A DNA stretch of 42,686 nt from a virus, in IMG/VR virus record IMGVR_UViG_3300009702_000043, positions 1-42,686 of that record; one strand, written 5' to 3'. This document shows positions 17,721 through 23,847 of this stretch, piece after piece. The notes under the pieces were generated by a model that did no database searches, was not told the DNA's origin, and saw only the letters and a list, made by a program, of their open reading frames with translations. The first letter of the stretch is position 1; each line of letters opens with the position of its first letter. Made by a program: the position numbers and the translations under genes.

Positions 17721-18135
17721 TATTTCCTGTTCCTTTTTGCATCATATAGTTTACCAATTTCCGCATTCCAAAAGACGCCGACACCGCGGTAATAAATGCA
17801 ATCTTATACCAGTCCGGCGTGCCCGACAGCGCTTCAAAACCCCGGGAAACTACCTTATCCATCCCCGGAACAAAGCACAACACCGCGGGGATTGACAAGA
17901 GAATGGTGAACCACTCATCTTTCCACCCAGCGGTGTCCAGGGACTTCAGGTCCCACTGAATCTCGGCAAGCTGCCCTTGTTTCATCTTTTCAATCATGGC
18001 CTCGGTTTTCGCTTTCCGAAGCTGTATATTCGACTCAAGCTTAACTTGCTTCTGCTGCTGCCAACCTTTTAATGCGGTACCAATAGGCGCGGCAACTAAT
18101 TTCAACCCCGCCATTATTGCTGTAAAAATGCCCAT
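17686..18135 (-). CDS. Holin, three-transmembrane GTA-type
   Basis: A 149-aa protein with an N-terminal amphipathic segment, a charged helix (NIQLRKAKTEAMIEKMKQ), then the conserved GWKDEWFTILLSIPAVLCF, FEALSGTPDWYKIAFITAV and SASFGMRKL motifs. This matches the family called holin of 3TMs for gene-transfer release (PF11351-type). It would form lesions in the inner membrane that release or activate the endolysin. The M15 peptidase is encoded about 0.7 kb upstream in the same transcript. The start ATG 18135 has GGAGTGAG before it. Confidence 0.75.
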   Translation of the reverse strand: MGIFTAIMAGLKLVAAPIGTALKGWQQQKQVKLESNIQLRKAKTEAMIEKMKQGQLAEIQWDLKSLDTAGWKDEWFTILLSIPAVLCFVPGMDKVVSRGFEALSGTPDWYKIAFITAVSASFGMRKLVNYMMQKGTGNNGINGTGPSGD

Positions 18136-18144
18136 GACTTTATC

Positions 18145-18207
18145 TCACTCCAAATACAACCACACTGGAACAATAAAAATCAGAAAGCCAACTGCAAACC
18201 AGAACAT
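18145..18207 (-). CDS. 20-residue membrane peptide
   Basis: A very short frame encoding MFWFAVGFLIFIVPVWLYLE, essentially a single transmembrane helix. The support is a strong AAAGGGG six bases before ATG 18207, close packing between two genes, and similarity in style to other one-helix peptides in this cluster. It could be a holin regulator or accessory lysis peptide. Function is unknown and expression is unproven. Confidence 0.5.
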   Translation of the reverse strand: MFWFAVGFLIFIVPVWLYLE

Positions 18208-18210
18208 GGC

Positions 18211-18339
18211 TTACCCCTTTGCTAACTTTCGCACCCATGTGCAGAAGTGGTCCACCCCCAGGTACACAAAAAACGTGAGGGACACAACCACATAAAACAC
18301 AAAAGAAAACAGAACCCCGACGAAGTATTTAAGATGCAT
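18211..18339 (-). CDS. 42-residue single-helix membrane protein
   Basis: A 42-aa frame starting MHLKYFVGVLFSFVFY: one strongly hydrophobic helix (residues ~5-28) followed by a basic C-terminus (TWVRKLAKG), predicting N-out/C-in or hairpin topology. ATG 18339 has GGGGGAG seven bases upstream and overlaps the 3' end of the basic-protein gene by 11 bases. Its stop carries the ribosome site of the next tiny gene. Position in the lysis cluster suggests a membrane role; no family is recognised. Confidence 0.55.
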   Translation of the reverse strand: MHLKYFVGVLFSFVFYVVVSLTFFVYLGVDHFCTWVRKLAKG

Positions 18340-18571
18340 TTTTCTCCCCCTGCTTTGCGTTCCGCCGCTGTTTCTTTTGCCATTTCCGAAGTTGCTTCTT
18401 GCTCTTGAAGCCTCGTTCGGTCATCAGGGCCTTCTCATATCTTCGCCCGGGGTTCACCGCTATGTAGGGCCTCGGCTTCCGGGGCTTCAACAACTCCACA
18501 AACTTCTTCAGAACCCGCTTCACCGCGCCCTCGTGAGGATCTTTGATACGTTCATTCGTGTTCGCGTGCAT
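18329..18571 (-). CDS. Highly basic small protein
   Basis: An 80-aa protein with about 26 Lys/Arg against about 7 acidic residues. It has VKRVLKKFVELLKPRKPRP, NPGRRYEKAL and a final RGFKSKKQLRKWQKKQRRN. Such composition suggests nucleic-acid binding or an unstructured RNA/DNA-associated tail; no family is recognised. The start ATG 18571 has AGAGGTG upstream. It lies 26 bases after the DUF3310 gene and overlaps the 42-aa membrane gene. Confidence 0.6.
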   Translation of the reverse strand: MHANTNERIKDPHEGAVKRVLKKFVELLKPRKPRPYIAVNPGRRYEKALMTERGFKSKKQLRKWQKKQRRNAKQGEKNAS

Positions 18572-18597
18572 AACTCACACCTCTCTGTATATACAAG

Positions 18598-18921
18598 TTA
18601 TCCCTGGTTTGACAAAGCATCCAACAAAAAGTCAATATAATGCTTTGCCTTCACAAGATCTTCCGAACCCCCTTTGCGCCTCCACCGACAAACGTATTTG
18701 ATCACATTCCCCTCACAAAAAGGAATGTTGTTCTTCATAATGAAATCTATCGGCTGAATCTCAAACCCGTCCCGGTAATGGGAAGACCCATGTGAATGCG
18801 GGTCATCATTTGCCTTTTGGCTCCGTTCCTTCTCGAGTTGAATGCCAACCGGCCCAAAAAGCTGGTTTCTCCCCGCTTCGAGTGTCCAGGTGGATGAACG
18901 TTTTGTATTTTCCGAGTCCAT
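18598..18921 (-). CDS. DUF3310 family protein
   Basis: The C-terminal ~60 residues match DUF3310: HYRDGFEIQPIDFIMKNNIP, FCEGNVIKYVCRWRRKGG, SEDLVKAKHYIDFLLDAL. The family is frequent in phages, often beside nucleotide-metabolism or replication genes, and has no settled function. I place the start at ATG 18921 because GGAGGG lies eight bases upstream. This makes the gene overlap the M15 peptidase by about 115 bases in another frame. The N-terminal ~40 residues are then an unusual extension. An alternative is a non-ATG start near 18840, which would reduce the overlap. Confidence 0.7.
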   Translation of the reverse strand: MDSENTKRSSTWTLEAGRNQLFGPVGIQLEKERSQKANDDPHSHGSSHYRDGFEIQPIDFIMKNNIPFCEGNVIKYVCRWRRKGGSEDLVKAKHYIDFLLDALSNQG

Positions 18922-19210
18922 AAACTTCGCCCTCCATGAGTTTTTTAATGTGCGCGTAAACTGTTTCAATATCCACACCCGGGATATAGAAATCCGCCGC
19001 CCGACCGAGCAAGTGCTGAGAATGCTTCGCGCCCCCGATCTCTCGGTTATGCTTCTCGCATCTACACCCCGAGAGGATAACCACCGGTCTTTTAAATCTA
19101 ATCCTCAAAAGAGTTAAAACATGAATAAGAGGATAATCTACGGTATCAAACCCGCACCCACATTTACACGCAAACTCTTTTCTTTTAAAATAGGCTGCAT
19201 TCAAATCCAT
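18806..19210 (-). CDS. M15-family peptidase (endolysin)
   Basis: A 134-aa peptidase of the M15_3 type. The zinc site is visible: H66 and D73 in SQHLLGRAADFY and H107 in FIHLD. The preceding LSGCRCEKHNREIGG is the usual lead-in. The family cleaves peptide cross-links or D-Ala-containing stems of peptidoglycan and is a common phage endolysin. There is no signal peptide, so export would depend on the holin encoded downstream. The N-terminus contains a CKCGCGF cluster, often seen in this family. It starts at ATG 19210, next to the previous stop. Confidence 0.85.
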   Translation of the reverse strand: MDLNAAYFKRKEFACKCGCGFDTVDYPLIHVLTLLRIRFKRPVVILSGCRCEKHNREIGGAKHSQHLLGRAADFYIPGVDIETVYAHIKKLMEGEVYGLGKYKTFIHLDTRSGEKPAFWAGWHSTREGTEPKGK

Positions 19211-19629
19211 TATGGCACCTCCCTTAACTCAAACCCAAGCTGTCCATCATCCAACCATCCAATATACCAGCGGCATCTCTTCCCCCGGTATGTCAACCCC
19301 GGAAGATATAAGATCTTCCAGTTGACTATGAACCAGTTGAACCCGCCCTTCGGAGCAAAAAGCCGTTGAGCATATCGGGAATATACAATGATATCCCTGC
19401 CTGCGAAACCAACTGTATAATAAAGACAATTATGAAGAGGGTTTCTGATTCTCCACCACACCCATCGCGCCGCCTTGAATGGTAAAAACAGTCTGAAAAA
19501 ACGATAGACCCAGAACTCTCGGTAGTGCCCATCAAATCTCGCAGGCGGTACCGGGTCATCCAGGTTGTTTATCCAGAACCACGGAGAAAGGCGCGTGTAC
19601 CATTTCAAATTTGGGTGATAATACTTCAT
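19210..19629 (-). CDS. Trp/Arg-rich phage protein of unknown function
   Basis: A 139-aa protein rich in W, Y, F and R with the pattern WFWINNLDDPVPPARF, then FKAARWVWWRIRNPLHNCLYYTVGF, and ending LGFELREVP. The WxxRNPxHN motif is one I associate with a widespread family of uncharacterised phage proteins (DUF7338-like). It has no clear transmembrane helix but could be membrane-associated. The start is ATG 19629, which has GGAGGG six bases upstream, rather than the longer frame to 19650. The stop touches the M15 start. Its place in the lysis cluster is the only functional hint. Confidence 0.6.
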   Translation of the reverse strand: MKYYHPNLKWYTRLSPWFWINNLDDPVPPARFDGHYREFWVYRFFRLFLPFKAARWVWWRIRNPLHNCLYYTVGFAGRDIIVYSRYAQRLFAPKGGFNWFIVNWKILYLPGLTYRGKRCRWYIGWLDDGQLGFELREVP

Positions 19630-19630
19630 T

Positions 19631-19903
19631 TTAGCCCTCCACTTTCTCATAGGTCTTTTGAAAAATCCCTGGTTTGCAGGGGTAATACTCCCCCTCTACC
19701 CCCCGAATAATCCAGTCCCCCGGGCACACAATATGCCCGCCTTCCAAAGTTACAATATAGCCGTGGTCCATTAGGTACCCACCACACTGAACACATGTCC
19801 CATTAGCACTTGTATAAGGTAAAATGTGTGCTTCAGGAACATCCCTAAAAGAAAACCACCGAGCCGCGTGGATAATAACCGGTTTCTTTCTATACTGTTC
19901 CAT
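19631..19903 (-). CDS. PGDYG-type small phage protein
   Basis: A 90-aa protein beginning MEQYRKKPVIIHAARW and ending GDWIIRGVEGEYYPCKPGIFQKTYEKV. This begin/end pattern (RKKPV.IEA ... GD.II.GV.GE.YPCKP.IF..TYE) is very widespread in phages and prophages and is usually called a PGDYG-domain or hypothetical protein. A central CVQCGG pair may bind metal. Role unknown. The start ATG 19903 has a GAGG-type site. It ends just before the next gene in the lysis cluster. Confidence 0.7.
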   Translation of the reverse strand: MEQYRKKPVIIHAARWFSFRDVPEAHILPYTSANGTCVQCGGYLMDHGYIVTLEGGHIVCPGDWIIRGVEGEYYPCKPGIFQKTYEKVEG

Positions 19904-19919
19904 TGTTCTACCCTCTCAC

Positions 19920-20033
19920 CTAAATTTGTTTAATGATTACCCACATCAAAATTCCAAGCGCCGTTCCCATCCCAACCATCATAAGAACAGCTAACCAGAA
20001 AACAAAATCTTCAATCAATCCATCAACATTCAT
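19920..20033 (-). CDS. 37-residue membrane peptide
   Basis: A 37-aa frame starting MNVDGLIEDFVFWLAVLMM with one long hydrophobic helix (residues ~9-34) and a short basic end. It fills the gap between the protease stop (20039) and the PGDYG gene. The ribosome site is only modest (AAAGG close to the ATG), so confidence is limited. It is similar in size and layout to the 28-, 42-, 20- and 49-residue membrane peptides of this arm. Confidence 0.45.
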   Translation of the reverse strand: MNVDGLIEDFVFWLAVLMMVGMGTALGILMWVIIKQI

Positions 20034-20038
20034 GGCCT

Positions 20039-20902
20039 TTATTTCCCCAAATAACGCTGTAGGCCCCCAGCCCACGCCGCGTAAGAATACTCAAGGTCTC
20101 CTGATTCATTAGACATCGCTGCTCGGCCAACTCCAATAAGGACTGGTTTTCCTTTATGGAATACAAAAATGGCTGACCCAGAGTCCCCTGGTTGCATCTC
20201 CATTTTCATGGTGAAGTCCCACATGGAAAACCACGGGAGCTTATCCTCACCTCTACAAGAGATTGCCCGCTTCGCAACAACCTTGCCCCACACGATCGTG
20301 AGGTCATTCGTCATCGTCCCAGCTTTATCTCTCTTATGAACTACCATCGCAATTACATCGCCCACGGTAAACTGAGCTCTCTCAGGATTCAATCCAGCTT
20401 TAAAAGGAATCAAGAAATTGTTGGTCTGAAGCTTTAGAATTGCAATGTCCCGGTTGGTATCAATCATGTATATTTGTGCAAGCACCGGGCTGCCCTCAGA
20501 ATCAAACACAAGAATATATCTTGACAAAACCTCCCGCGGTCTGGTCCTGAATATTGAAATCATACTTGTCCTCACATCCACGGTGTCGGGTTCAACCACA
20601 TGCGCGGCGGTAATAACATACCCGGAAGCAATAACTGTCCCGGAGCCTTCGATATCAAAAGCGCATAATCCCTCAATCCATCGATATTCCCCGCTCTTTA
20701 AATCAGGATATAAAGCAGAAGCAATCCCTATTGTCTTGACAGTCACAAAAGTCTCATAAGCCAAAGGATCAAGATGAAAGTCCGCTGGCTTCTGCTGGTC
20801 ATAGGCGTGAACCCTGGAGCAATAGCCCATCAGTGCCAAAAGAACTCCAAAGATAAAAACCCCCATAATATCAAAAATCACATGATGTTGTTTGCGTTTC
20901 AT
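20039..20902 (-). CDS. Secreted trypsin-like serine protease
   Basis: A 287-aa protein with an N-terminal hydrophobic segment (residues ~9-28) and a plausible signal-peptidase site after VHA33. The complete chymotrypsin-fold triad follows: H101 in VITAAHVVE, D152 in NRDIAILKL and S241 in MQPGDSGSAIF. No PDZ domain follows, so it is not a full HtrA. It would act in the periplasm or at the membrane. It lies in the same leftward transcript as the M15 endolysin and holin, and AGGGG precedes ATG 20902. Possible roles are degradation of envelope proteins during lysis, superinfection control or cleavage of a secreted target. None is shown by the sequence. An exported trypsin-like enzyme is unusual for a phage of this type. 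Confidence 0.85.
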   Translation of the reverse strand: MKRKQHHVIFDIMGVFIFGVLLALMGYCSRVHAYDQQKPADFHLDPLAYETFVTVKTIGIASALYPDLKSGEYRWIEGLCAFDIEGSGTVIASGYVITAAHVVEPDTVDVRTSMISIFRTRPREVLSRYILVFDSEGSPVLAQIYMIDTNRDIAILKLQTNNFLIPFKAGLNPERAQFTVGDVIAMVVHKRDKAGTMTNDLTIVWGKVVAKRAISCRGEDKLPWFSMWDFTMKMEMQPGDSGSAIFVFHKGKPVLIGVGRAAMSNESGDLEYSYAAWAGGLQRYLGK

Positions 20903-20906
20903 TGTT

Positions 20907-20993
20907 CTATCCCCTTATCAAATAAATCAAAGCAATGGCTCCCGCACATATCAAGGAGACTTCCATAAACCAAAGAGCATCTCTCCATCTCAT
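20907..20993 (-). CDS. 28-residue membrane peptide
   Basis: A short frame starting MRWRDALWFMEVSLICAGAI: a positively charged start and a single hydrophobic helix. A GGGGG lies seven bases before ATG 20993. The gene ends four bases before the protease start, and its stop overlaps the ribosome site of the protease (AGGGGATAG), suggesting coupling. No family is recognised. Confidence 0.5.
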   Translation of the reverse strand: MRWRDALWFMEVSLICAGAIALIYLIRG

Positions 20994-20994
20994 C

Positions 20995-21207
20995 TCAATA
21001 CCCCCGTCGCGCCCGCCTGGACCGCCTGAACATGACCACGCAGTGCCCGGCGAACTCCCGCTGAAGTTTATCCCTCAGCCCCAGGTTATCCTTGGAGCAA
21101 GCATATGTCTCACCCTTCTCAAACCGGGAGAAGGCTTCATCATAGACATCCCTCTCATCTTCTGTGAGATCCTCGTAGACAATCCGCGGCTTCGGGTCAA
21201 GTCTCAT
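20995..21207 (-). CDS. Small protein of unknown function
   Basis: A 70-aa soluble protein starting MRLDPKPRIVYEDLTEDERD, with an acidic helical first half and a basic C-terminus (FRRSRRARRG). The start at ATG 21207 gives a four-base ATGA overlap with the previous stop and has AAAGG eight bases upstream; this is preferred over the longer frame to 21228. Unrecognised; its context is the start of the operon driven by the promoter at 21475-21503. Confidence 0.58.
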   Translation of the reverse strand: MRLDPKPRIVYEDLTEDERDVYDEAFSRFEKGETYACSKDNLGLRDKLQREFAGHCVVMFRRSRRARRGY

Positions 21208-21434
21208 AGCTTGAACCTTTCTACCCAAAGGATAAGTTCAACTGCTGCATCATAGCATTCCTTCCCCGCGGTCTCTTGACCAGTCACTACAAACGTCTGT
21301 TCCGCTTCAAACAACGCATTGACCACATGATCAAGTTCTTCGATGTTCGGTCGATGCTCGTAGTCTTCGGGGAAGAAAGGCGCCACATCAGGAACATACT
21401 TCTTCACAATCTGTTTGACCTTTGCCCATTTCAT
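21204..21434 (-). CDS. Small protein of unknown function, first gene after leftward promoter
   Basis: A 76-aa soluble, mostly helical protein (MKWAKVKQIVKKYVPDVAPF ... CYDAAVELILWVERFKL). A strong GGGGGTGA precedes ATG 21434. It is the first gene downstream of a near-consensus sigma70 promoter (TGGACA-17-TATAAT) with a predicted start about 30 bases before its ribosome site. No domain is recognised. Confidence 0.62.
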   Translation of the reverse strand: MKWAKVKQIVKKYVPDVAPFFPEDYEHRPNIEELDHVVNALFEAEQTFVVTGQETAGKECYDAAVELILWVERFKL

Positions 21435-21447
21435 CTCTTCACCCCCT

Positions 21448-21484
21448 CTGTTATAATTTTTAACCTTCTATTATATTATAACAG
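21448..21484. promoter_or_regulatory. Dyad overlapping the leftward promoter -10 box and start region
   Basis: Perfect 10-bp inverted repeat CTGTTATAAT (21448-21457) and ATTATAACAG (21475-21484) with a 17-bp spacer. One arm contains the -10 box; the other falls near the ribosome site of the gene at 21434. It may be an operator, or an RNA hairpin if transcription starts upstream. Confidence 0.5.
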
Positions 21485-21503
21485 TTTTTTCCGGGAGTGT
21501 CCA
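21475..21503 (-). promoter_or_regulatory. Strong sigma70-type leftward promoter
   Basis: On the minus strand TGGACA (complement of 21498-21503) is separated by 17 bp from TATAAT (complement of 21475-21480). This is 11 of 12 consensus bases with ideal spacing. It lies 5' of the lysis and structural genes and would be read by host RNA polymerase. Confidence 0.72.
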
Positions 21504-21505
21504 GG

Positions 21506-21655
21506 TTATCCTCTTAAAAAGAATACGGCCCACCAGCACAAGATCCTCACAAGATGCCCCCGGGAACCAAAGAACCCGAGGAAGAGGTCAAACACAACGC
21601 CGATTGACAAATAGATCGCCACAACTCCAATTAATATCCACCACCATGCACTCAT
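21506..21655 (-). CDS. 49-residue membrane protein
   Basis: A 49-aa frame starting MSAWWWILIGVVAIYLSIGV, with one or two hydrophobic helices and a GSRGHLVR loop, compatible with a small two-helix hairpin. ATG 21655 has GGGAGG eight bases upstream and overlaps the HAD gene stop by four bases. It ends just before the leftward promoter. Unrecognised. Confidence 0.5.
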   Translation of the reverse strand: MSAWWWILIGVVAIYLSIGVVFDLFLGFFGSRGHLVRILCWWAVFFLRG

Positions 21656-22080
21656 TTCTCTGTCCTCCCTATTTTTTTATTCCATGGCTTAAAGGACTTC
21701 ATCTCTTCTACCGTGGGAAAGACCCCTTTAAATGTAATGGCTCTATCATCGATCTGCAAGAACGCAGGGGGCTTTCGTGTTGGAAAATCAATCAACTCCA
21801 AATAATTTGGATCAAGGCCATATCTTACCAGCCATTTCTTCATAGCCCTTCGCCCACCAATATAACGACTTCGACTCGAAAATATGGCAATCTTGAAGTC
21901 AAGGTACTTCGCTCCAAGACCAAAATAACCCGAGCAGCCCAACAAACTCTGCAACCAGTCGATAGCCCCCTCAACAGGCGGATCTGAGATCTTTCTCGGC
22001 CCCTTCCACCCGGATGAATAACTATGAAGCACCCCATCAAAATCCAAACAAAGAATCCTTTTTCTTTTGTGATGTTTCAT
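21652..22080 (-). CDS. HAD-superfamily phosphatase
   Basis: A 142-aa hydrolase with motif I LCLDFDGVLHS (nucleophile D13 and acid/base D15), a motif II FSSRS segment after KIAIFS, and a motif IV-like KPPAFLQIDDRAITF. There is little or no cap domain. Similar small HAD enzymes in phages act on nucleotides or nucleic-acid ends, but the substrate cannot be read from sequence. It follows the resolvase gene in the first leftward segment, with GGGAGGG before ATG 22080. Confidence 0.75.
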   Translation of the reverse strand: MKHHKRKRILCLDFDGVLHSYSSGWKGPRKISDPPVEGAIDWLQSLLGCSGYFGLGAKYLDFKIAIFSSRSRYIGGRRAMKKWLVRYGLDPNYLELIDFPTRKPPAFLQIDDRAITFKGVFPTVEEMKSFKPWNKKIGRTEK

Positions 22081-22119
22081 AATTCTGTCCCTCCCATCTA
22101 TAGAATGTTGTCCAGTGGA

Positions 22120-22827
22120 TTAGATATCCACCAGGGCGAGGTTCGAGTCAATCTTCCCGAGCTCCGGGAAGTAATACGCTGCCCTCAGTTGAAGATGCTT
22201 CGCGATCAAGAGCGCTTCACATCGGTTGTGGTCTTTTACTAAACAAAGAAAGCCCATGAGTTCCGGAAAGAACTTCCGGGCGAGCTCCAAGGATTCTTTC
22301 TTGTCTTTGCTCAGACCAAAATCCCCCTTCCACACATAAGGAATGATTCGCTCATAGCGCAGATTCAAGGCGATGGTCCACCCTTCAACAACCCCGTAGA
22401 GTTGTCCGAAGTTGAACATGGACTTCGCACCCATGATTCGACCTGGTTGTCGGAAGCCCCATTCCCTTTCGATCGCGACAATCACATTGTAGTGCTTCTG
22501 GAGTCCAGGAGAAGCCGCCTCTCGCAGCGTTTCGTAGACCCCTTCCGGGAAGTCAACCACTCCAGAAGAGGGCCATGGCTTGGCCGCTGCTTCGTCGTAG
22601 CCCGTAAAGAAATACCCGAGGGCGCCGTGAACTCCCGGGTCAATTCCTATCCAAAGACAGCCTTTCTTCTTCTTGATCTTTTTTGGCCTGGAAAGGAATC
22701 TCCAAAGGTAATTGGTTTTAATGTCTTTCGGCTTGGCAAGTTTAATCCAGGAGTTCCACTCGTGAGGCTCAAACTTGTGCTTTCTTCGCAGTTTTTGGAA
22801 CTCTTTCAGGTCTTTATGATCGCTCAT
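22120..22827 (-). CDS. RuvC-like Holliday junction resolvase
   Basis: A 235-aa protein with an RNase H-fold nuclease: D63 in WIGIDPGVHGALGYF, E120 in VIVAIERE, and the acidic end motif KDHNRCEALLIAKHL (D199, E204). These match phage RuvC-like crossover junction endonucleases, which resolve branched DNA before packaging. An N-terminal basic extension (~50 residues) precedes the fold. It is the first leftward gene after the control region; ATG 22827 has GGGAGGG upstream. It is read away from the replication genes, which lie on the other strand. Confidence 0.8.
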   Translation of the reverse strand: MSDHKDLKEFQKLRRKHKFEPHEWNSWIKLAKPKDIKTNYLWRFLSRPKKIKKKKGCLWIGIDPGVHGALGYFFTGYDEAAAKPWPSSGVVDFPEGVYETLREAASPGLQKHYNVIVAIEREWGFRQPGRIMGAKSMFNFGQLYGVVEGWTIALNLRYERIIPYVWKGDFGLSKDKKESLELARKFFPELMGFLCLVKDHNRCEALLIAKHLQLRAAYYFPELGKIDSNLALVDI

Positions 22828-22865
22828 AAGCCCTCCCCATAGTTGCTATTGGTTCTTCCTGTTAA

Positions 22866-22900
22866 TACCACTTTGTGGTACTGTAAGTCTTACTGTAAGT
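22866..22900. promoter_or_regulatory. Short dyad and direct repeat upstream of resolvase gene
   Basis: TACCAC-TTT-GTGGTA (22866-22880) is a perfect 6-bp inverted repeat. It is directly followed by two copies of ACTGTAAGT (22880-22888 and 22892-22900) spaced 12 bp apart. Its position 40-75 bp upstream of the leftward resolvase start suggests a regulator-binding site. Confidence 0.35.
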
Positions 22901-22960
22901 GATAGAATTTCGGCCCGCCCTGGGGGTCCGTGTTGCTTGCAATCTTGCAGCGCTCTTGTC

Positions 22961-23008
22961 AATTTGCCCGGCAATCTTTCAGTCTGCTTTAGATTCTCCG
23001 GGCAAATT
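22961..23008. repeat. 11-bp-arm inverted repeat (hairpin)
   Basis: AATTTGCCCGG (22961-22971) is repeated inverted as CCGGGCAAATT (22998-23008). A nested 5-bp pair (AATCT/AGATT) would extend the stem to a bulged structure with a 13-nt loop. The right arm overlaps the first iteron-like unit. There is no U-tract on either strand. Confidence 0.7.
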
Positions 23009-23104
23009 CAACCACCAGTGAGAGAATAAATTCAATCACTAGTGAGGGAGTAAATTCAGCCCAAGCGCCGCGGACTAACTCTAAATTCCAAGAATAAATT
23101 CAAT
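23004..23104. repeat. Iteron-like array, AAATTCA units
   Basis: AAATTCA occurs at 23004, 23028 and 23052 with an exact 24-bp period. The first two units continue as AAYCACYAGTGAG. Two further degenerate units start at 23083 and 23096. Such helically phased direct repeats beside AT-rich DNA are typical initiator-binding iterons, but no initiator is known here. Confidence 0.55.
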
Positions 23105-23239
23105 CTTTTTTCCACTATATTCTTTACGGGGTAAATAAATTTGCTTTCAGGCAAAAAACATTCTGAGTCGAATGATGTTGTCTGAAGCTCTGCAAATATC
23201 CCTGAACAGGAAAAAAGAATAAAATAGAAACGGGCGGGG

Positions 23240-23475
23240 CAATAGCCCCCAGGCGACCCCTTGCCCCGACCGACAACGTTTCACTCAATTTATAATTAGA
23301 TCCTTTTTATTTCTTTGCAAGGAAGTGAAGACTATAAAGGTGAGATAATTTTCTTGAAGCGAAGCTGAGAGAAAATGGATTAGCAAAAAGAAAAAGATTG
23401 ATTTAGATTATATATTTTAAATGGATCAACGCGTACAGACGGACGTGTCAAGGGGTCGCCTCGGGGGGGCTATTG
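23240..23475. repeat. 24-bp inverted repeat flanking an AT-rich 185-bp segment
   Basis: The left arm 23240-23263 (CAATAGCCCCC then AGGCGACCCCTTG) matches the reverse complement of 23449-23475 at all 24 bases, with one 3-nt insertion in the right arm. The arms are GC-rich, while the enclosed 23264-23448 is AT-rich and holds no credible gene. Possible roles are cruciform or origin structure, an invertible segment, or a pair of sites for one protein. Confidence 0.8.
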
Positions 23476-23606
23476 ACCCGTCCTTCTATGTTGTAGCATT
23501 TTTAATTATCGACTTTATAAAACTTTATTCGAGCTGTACTCTATACGTTTTAAGACCTTGTGTAACACAATATTGTTTGAAATCCTGGAAATACCCCAAA
23601 AAGTGC

Positions 23607-23635
23607 TTGACTTTTCTTTCTGAGTACAATATATT
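23607..23635 (+). promoter_or_regulatory. Rightward early sigma70-type promoter
   Basis: TTGACT (23607-23612), a 17-bp spacer and TATATT (23630-23635) give 10 of 12 consensus bases. The -10 box lies inside the first GTAC palindrome (23624-23639), so a protein bound there would block RNA polymerase. It faces the early and replication genes. Confidence 0.62.
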
Positions 23636-23805
23636 GTACCCATGAATTGCTTTTTATTACATATTTTCCAGTTAAATCGGGGATTTAAATGAAAGTACAA
23701 TTTTTTGTACCGGGTACAGAATTTTGTACCTATTTAAAATACTGTTATTATTTGATTTTTCTGACCAGGGTACAAGATCTTATACCAGGTACAGAATTTT
23801 GTACC
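23624..23805. promoter_or_regulatory. Five GTAC-N8-GTAC operator-like palindromes
   Basis: Sites lie at 23624-23639 (perfect 16-bp palindrome GTACAATATATTGTAC), 23695-23710, 23713-23730, 23769-23786 and 23788-23805. The third and fifth are identical (GGTACAGAATTTTGTACC); the fourth has one GTAC changed to ATAC. Sites 2-3 and 4-5 form pairs with centres 19 bp apart, about two helical turns, suggesting cooperative binding of a dimeric regulator. Site 1 covers the -10 box of the early promoter. The regulator is not identified. Confidence 0.8.
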
Positions 23806-23847
23806 ATATTTGGGTTAAAAAGAATTAACTTTTATCAATCTTTTTGC

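Noticed and set aside
23264-23448. tRNA or other structured RNA gene in the AT-rich segment
   Set aside because: No cloverleaf, CCA end or conserved arms could be traced on either strand.
23421-23645. A 74-codon plus-strand frame in the control region
   Set aside because: No ribosome site, no family resemblance, and it covers the inverted-repeat arm, the early promoter and the first operator. It is better read as non-coding.
23624-23805. CRISPR array or LexA boxes
   Set aside because: The units are short palindromes with irregular spacing, not direct repeats with spacers. The GTAC half-sites are 8 bp apart, unlike the known GTAC-containing LexA box.
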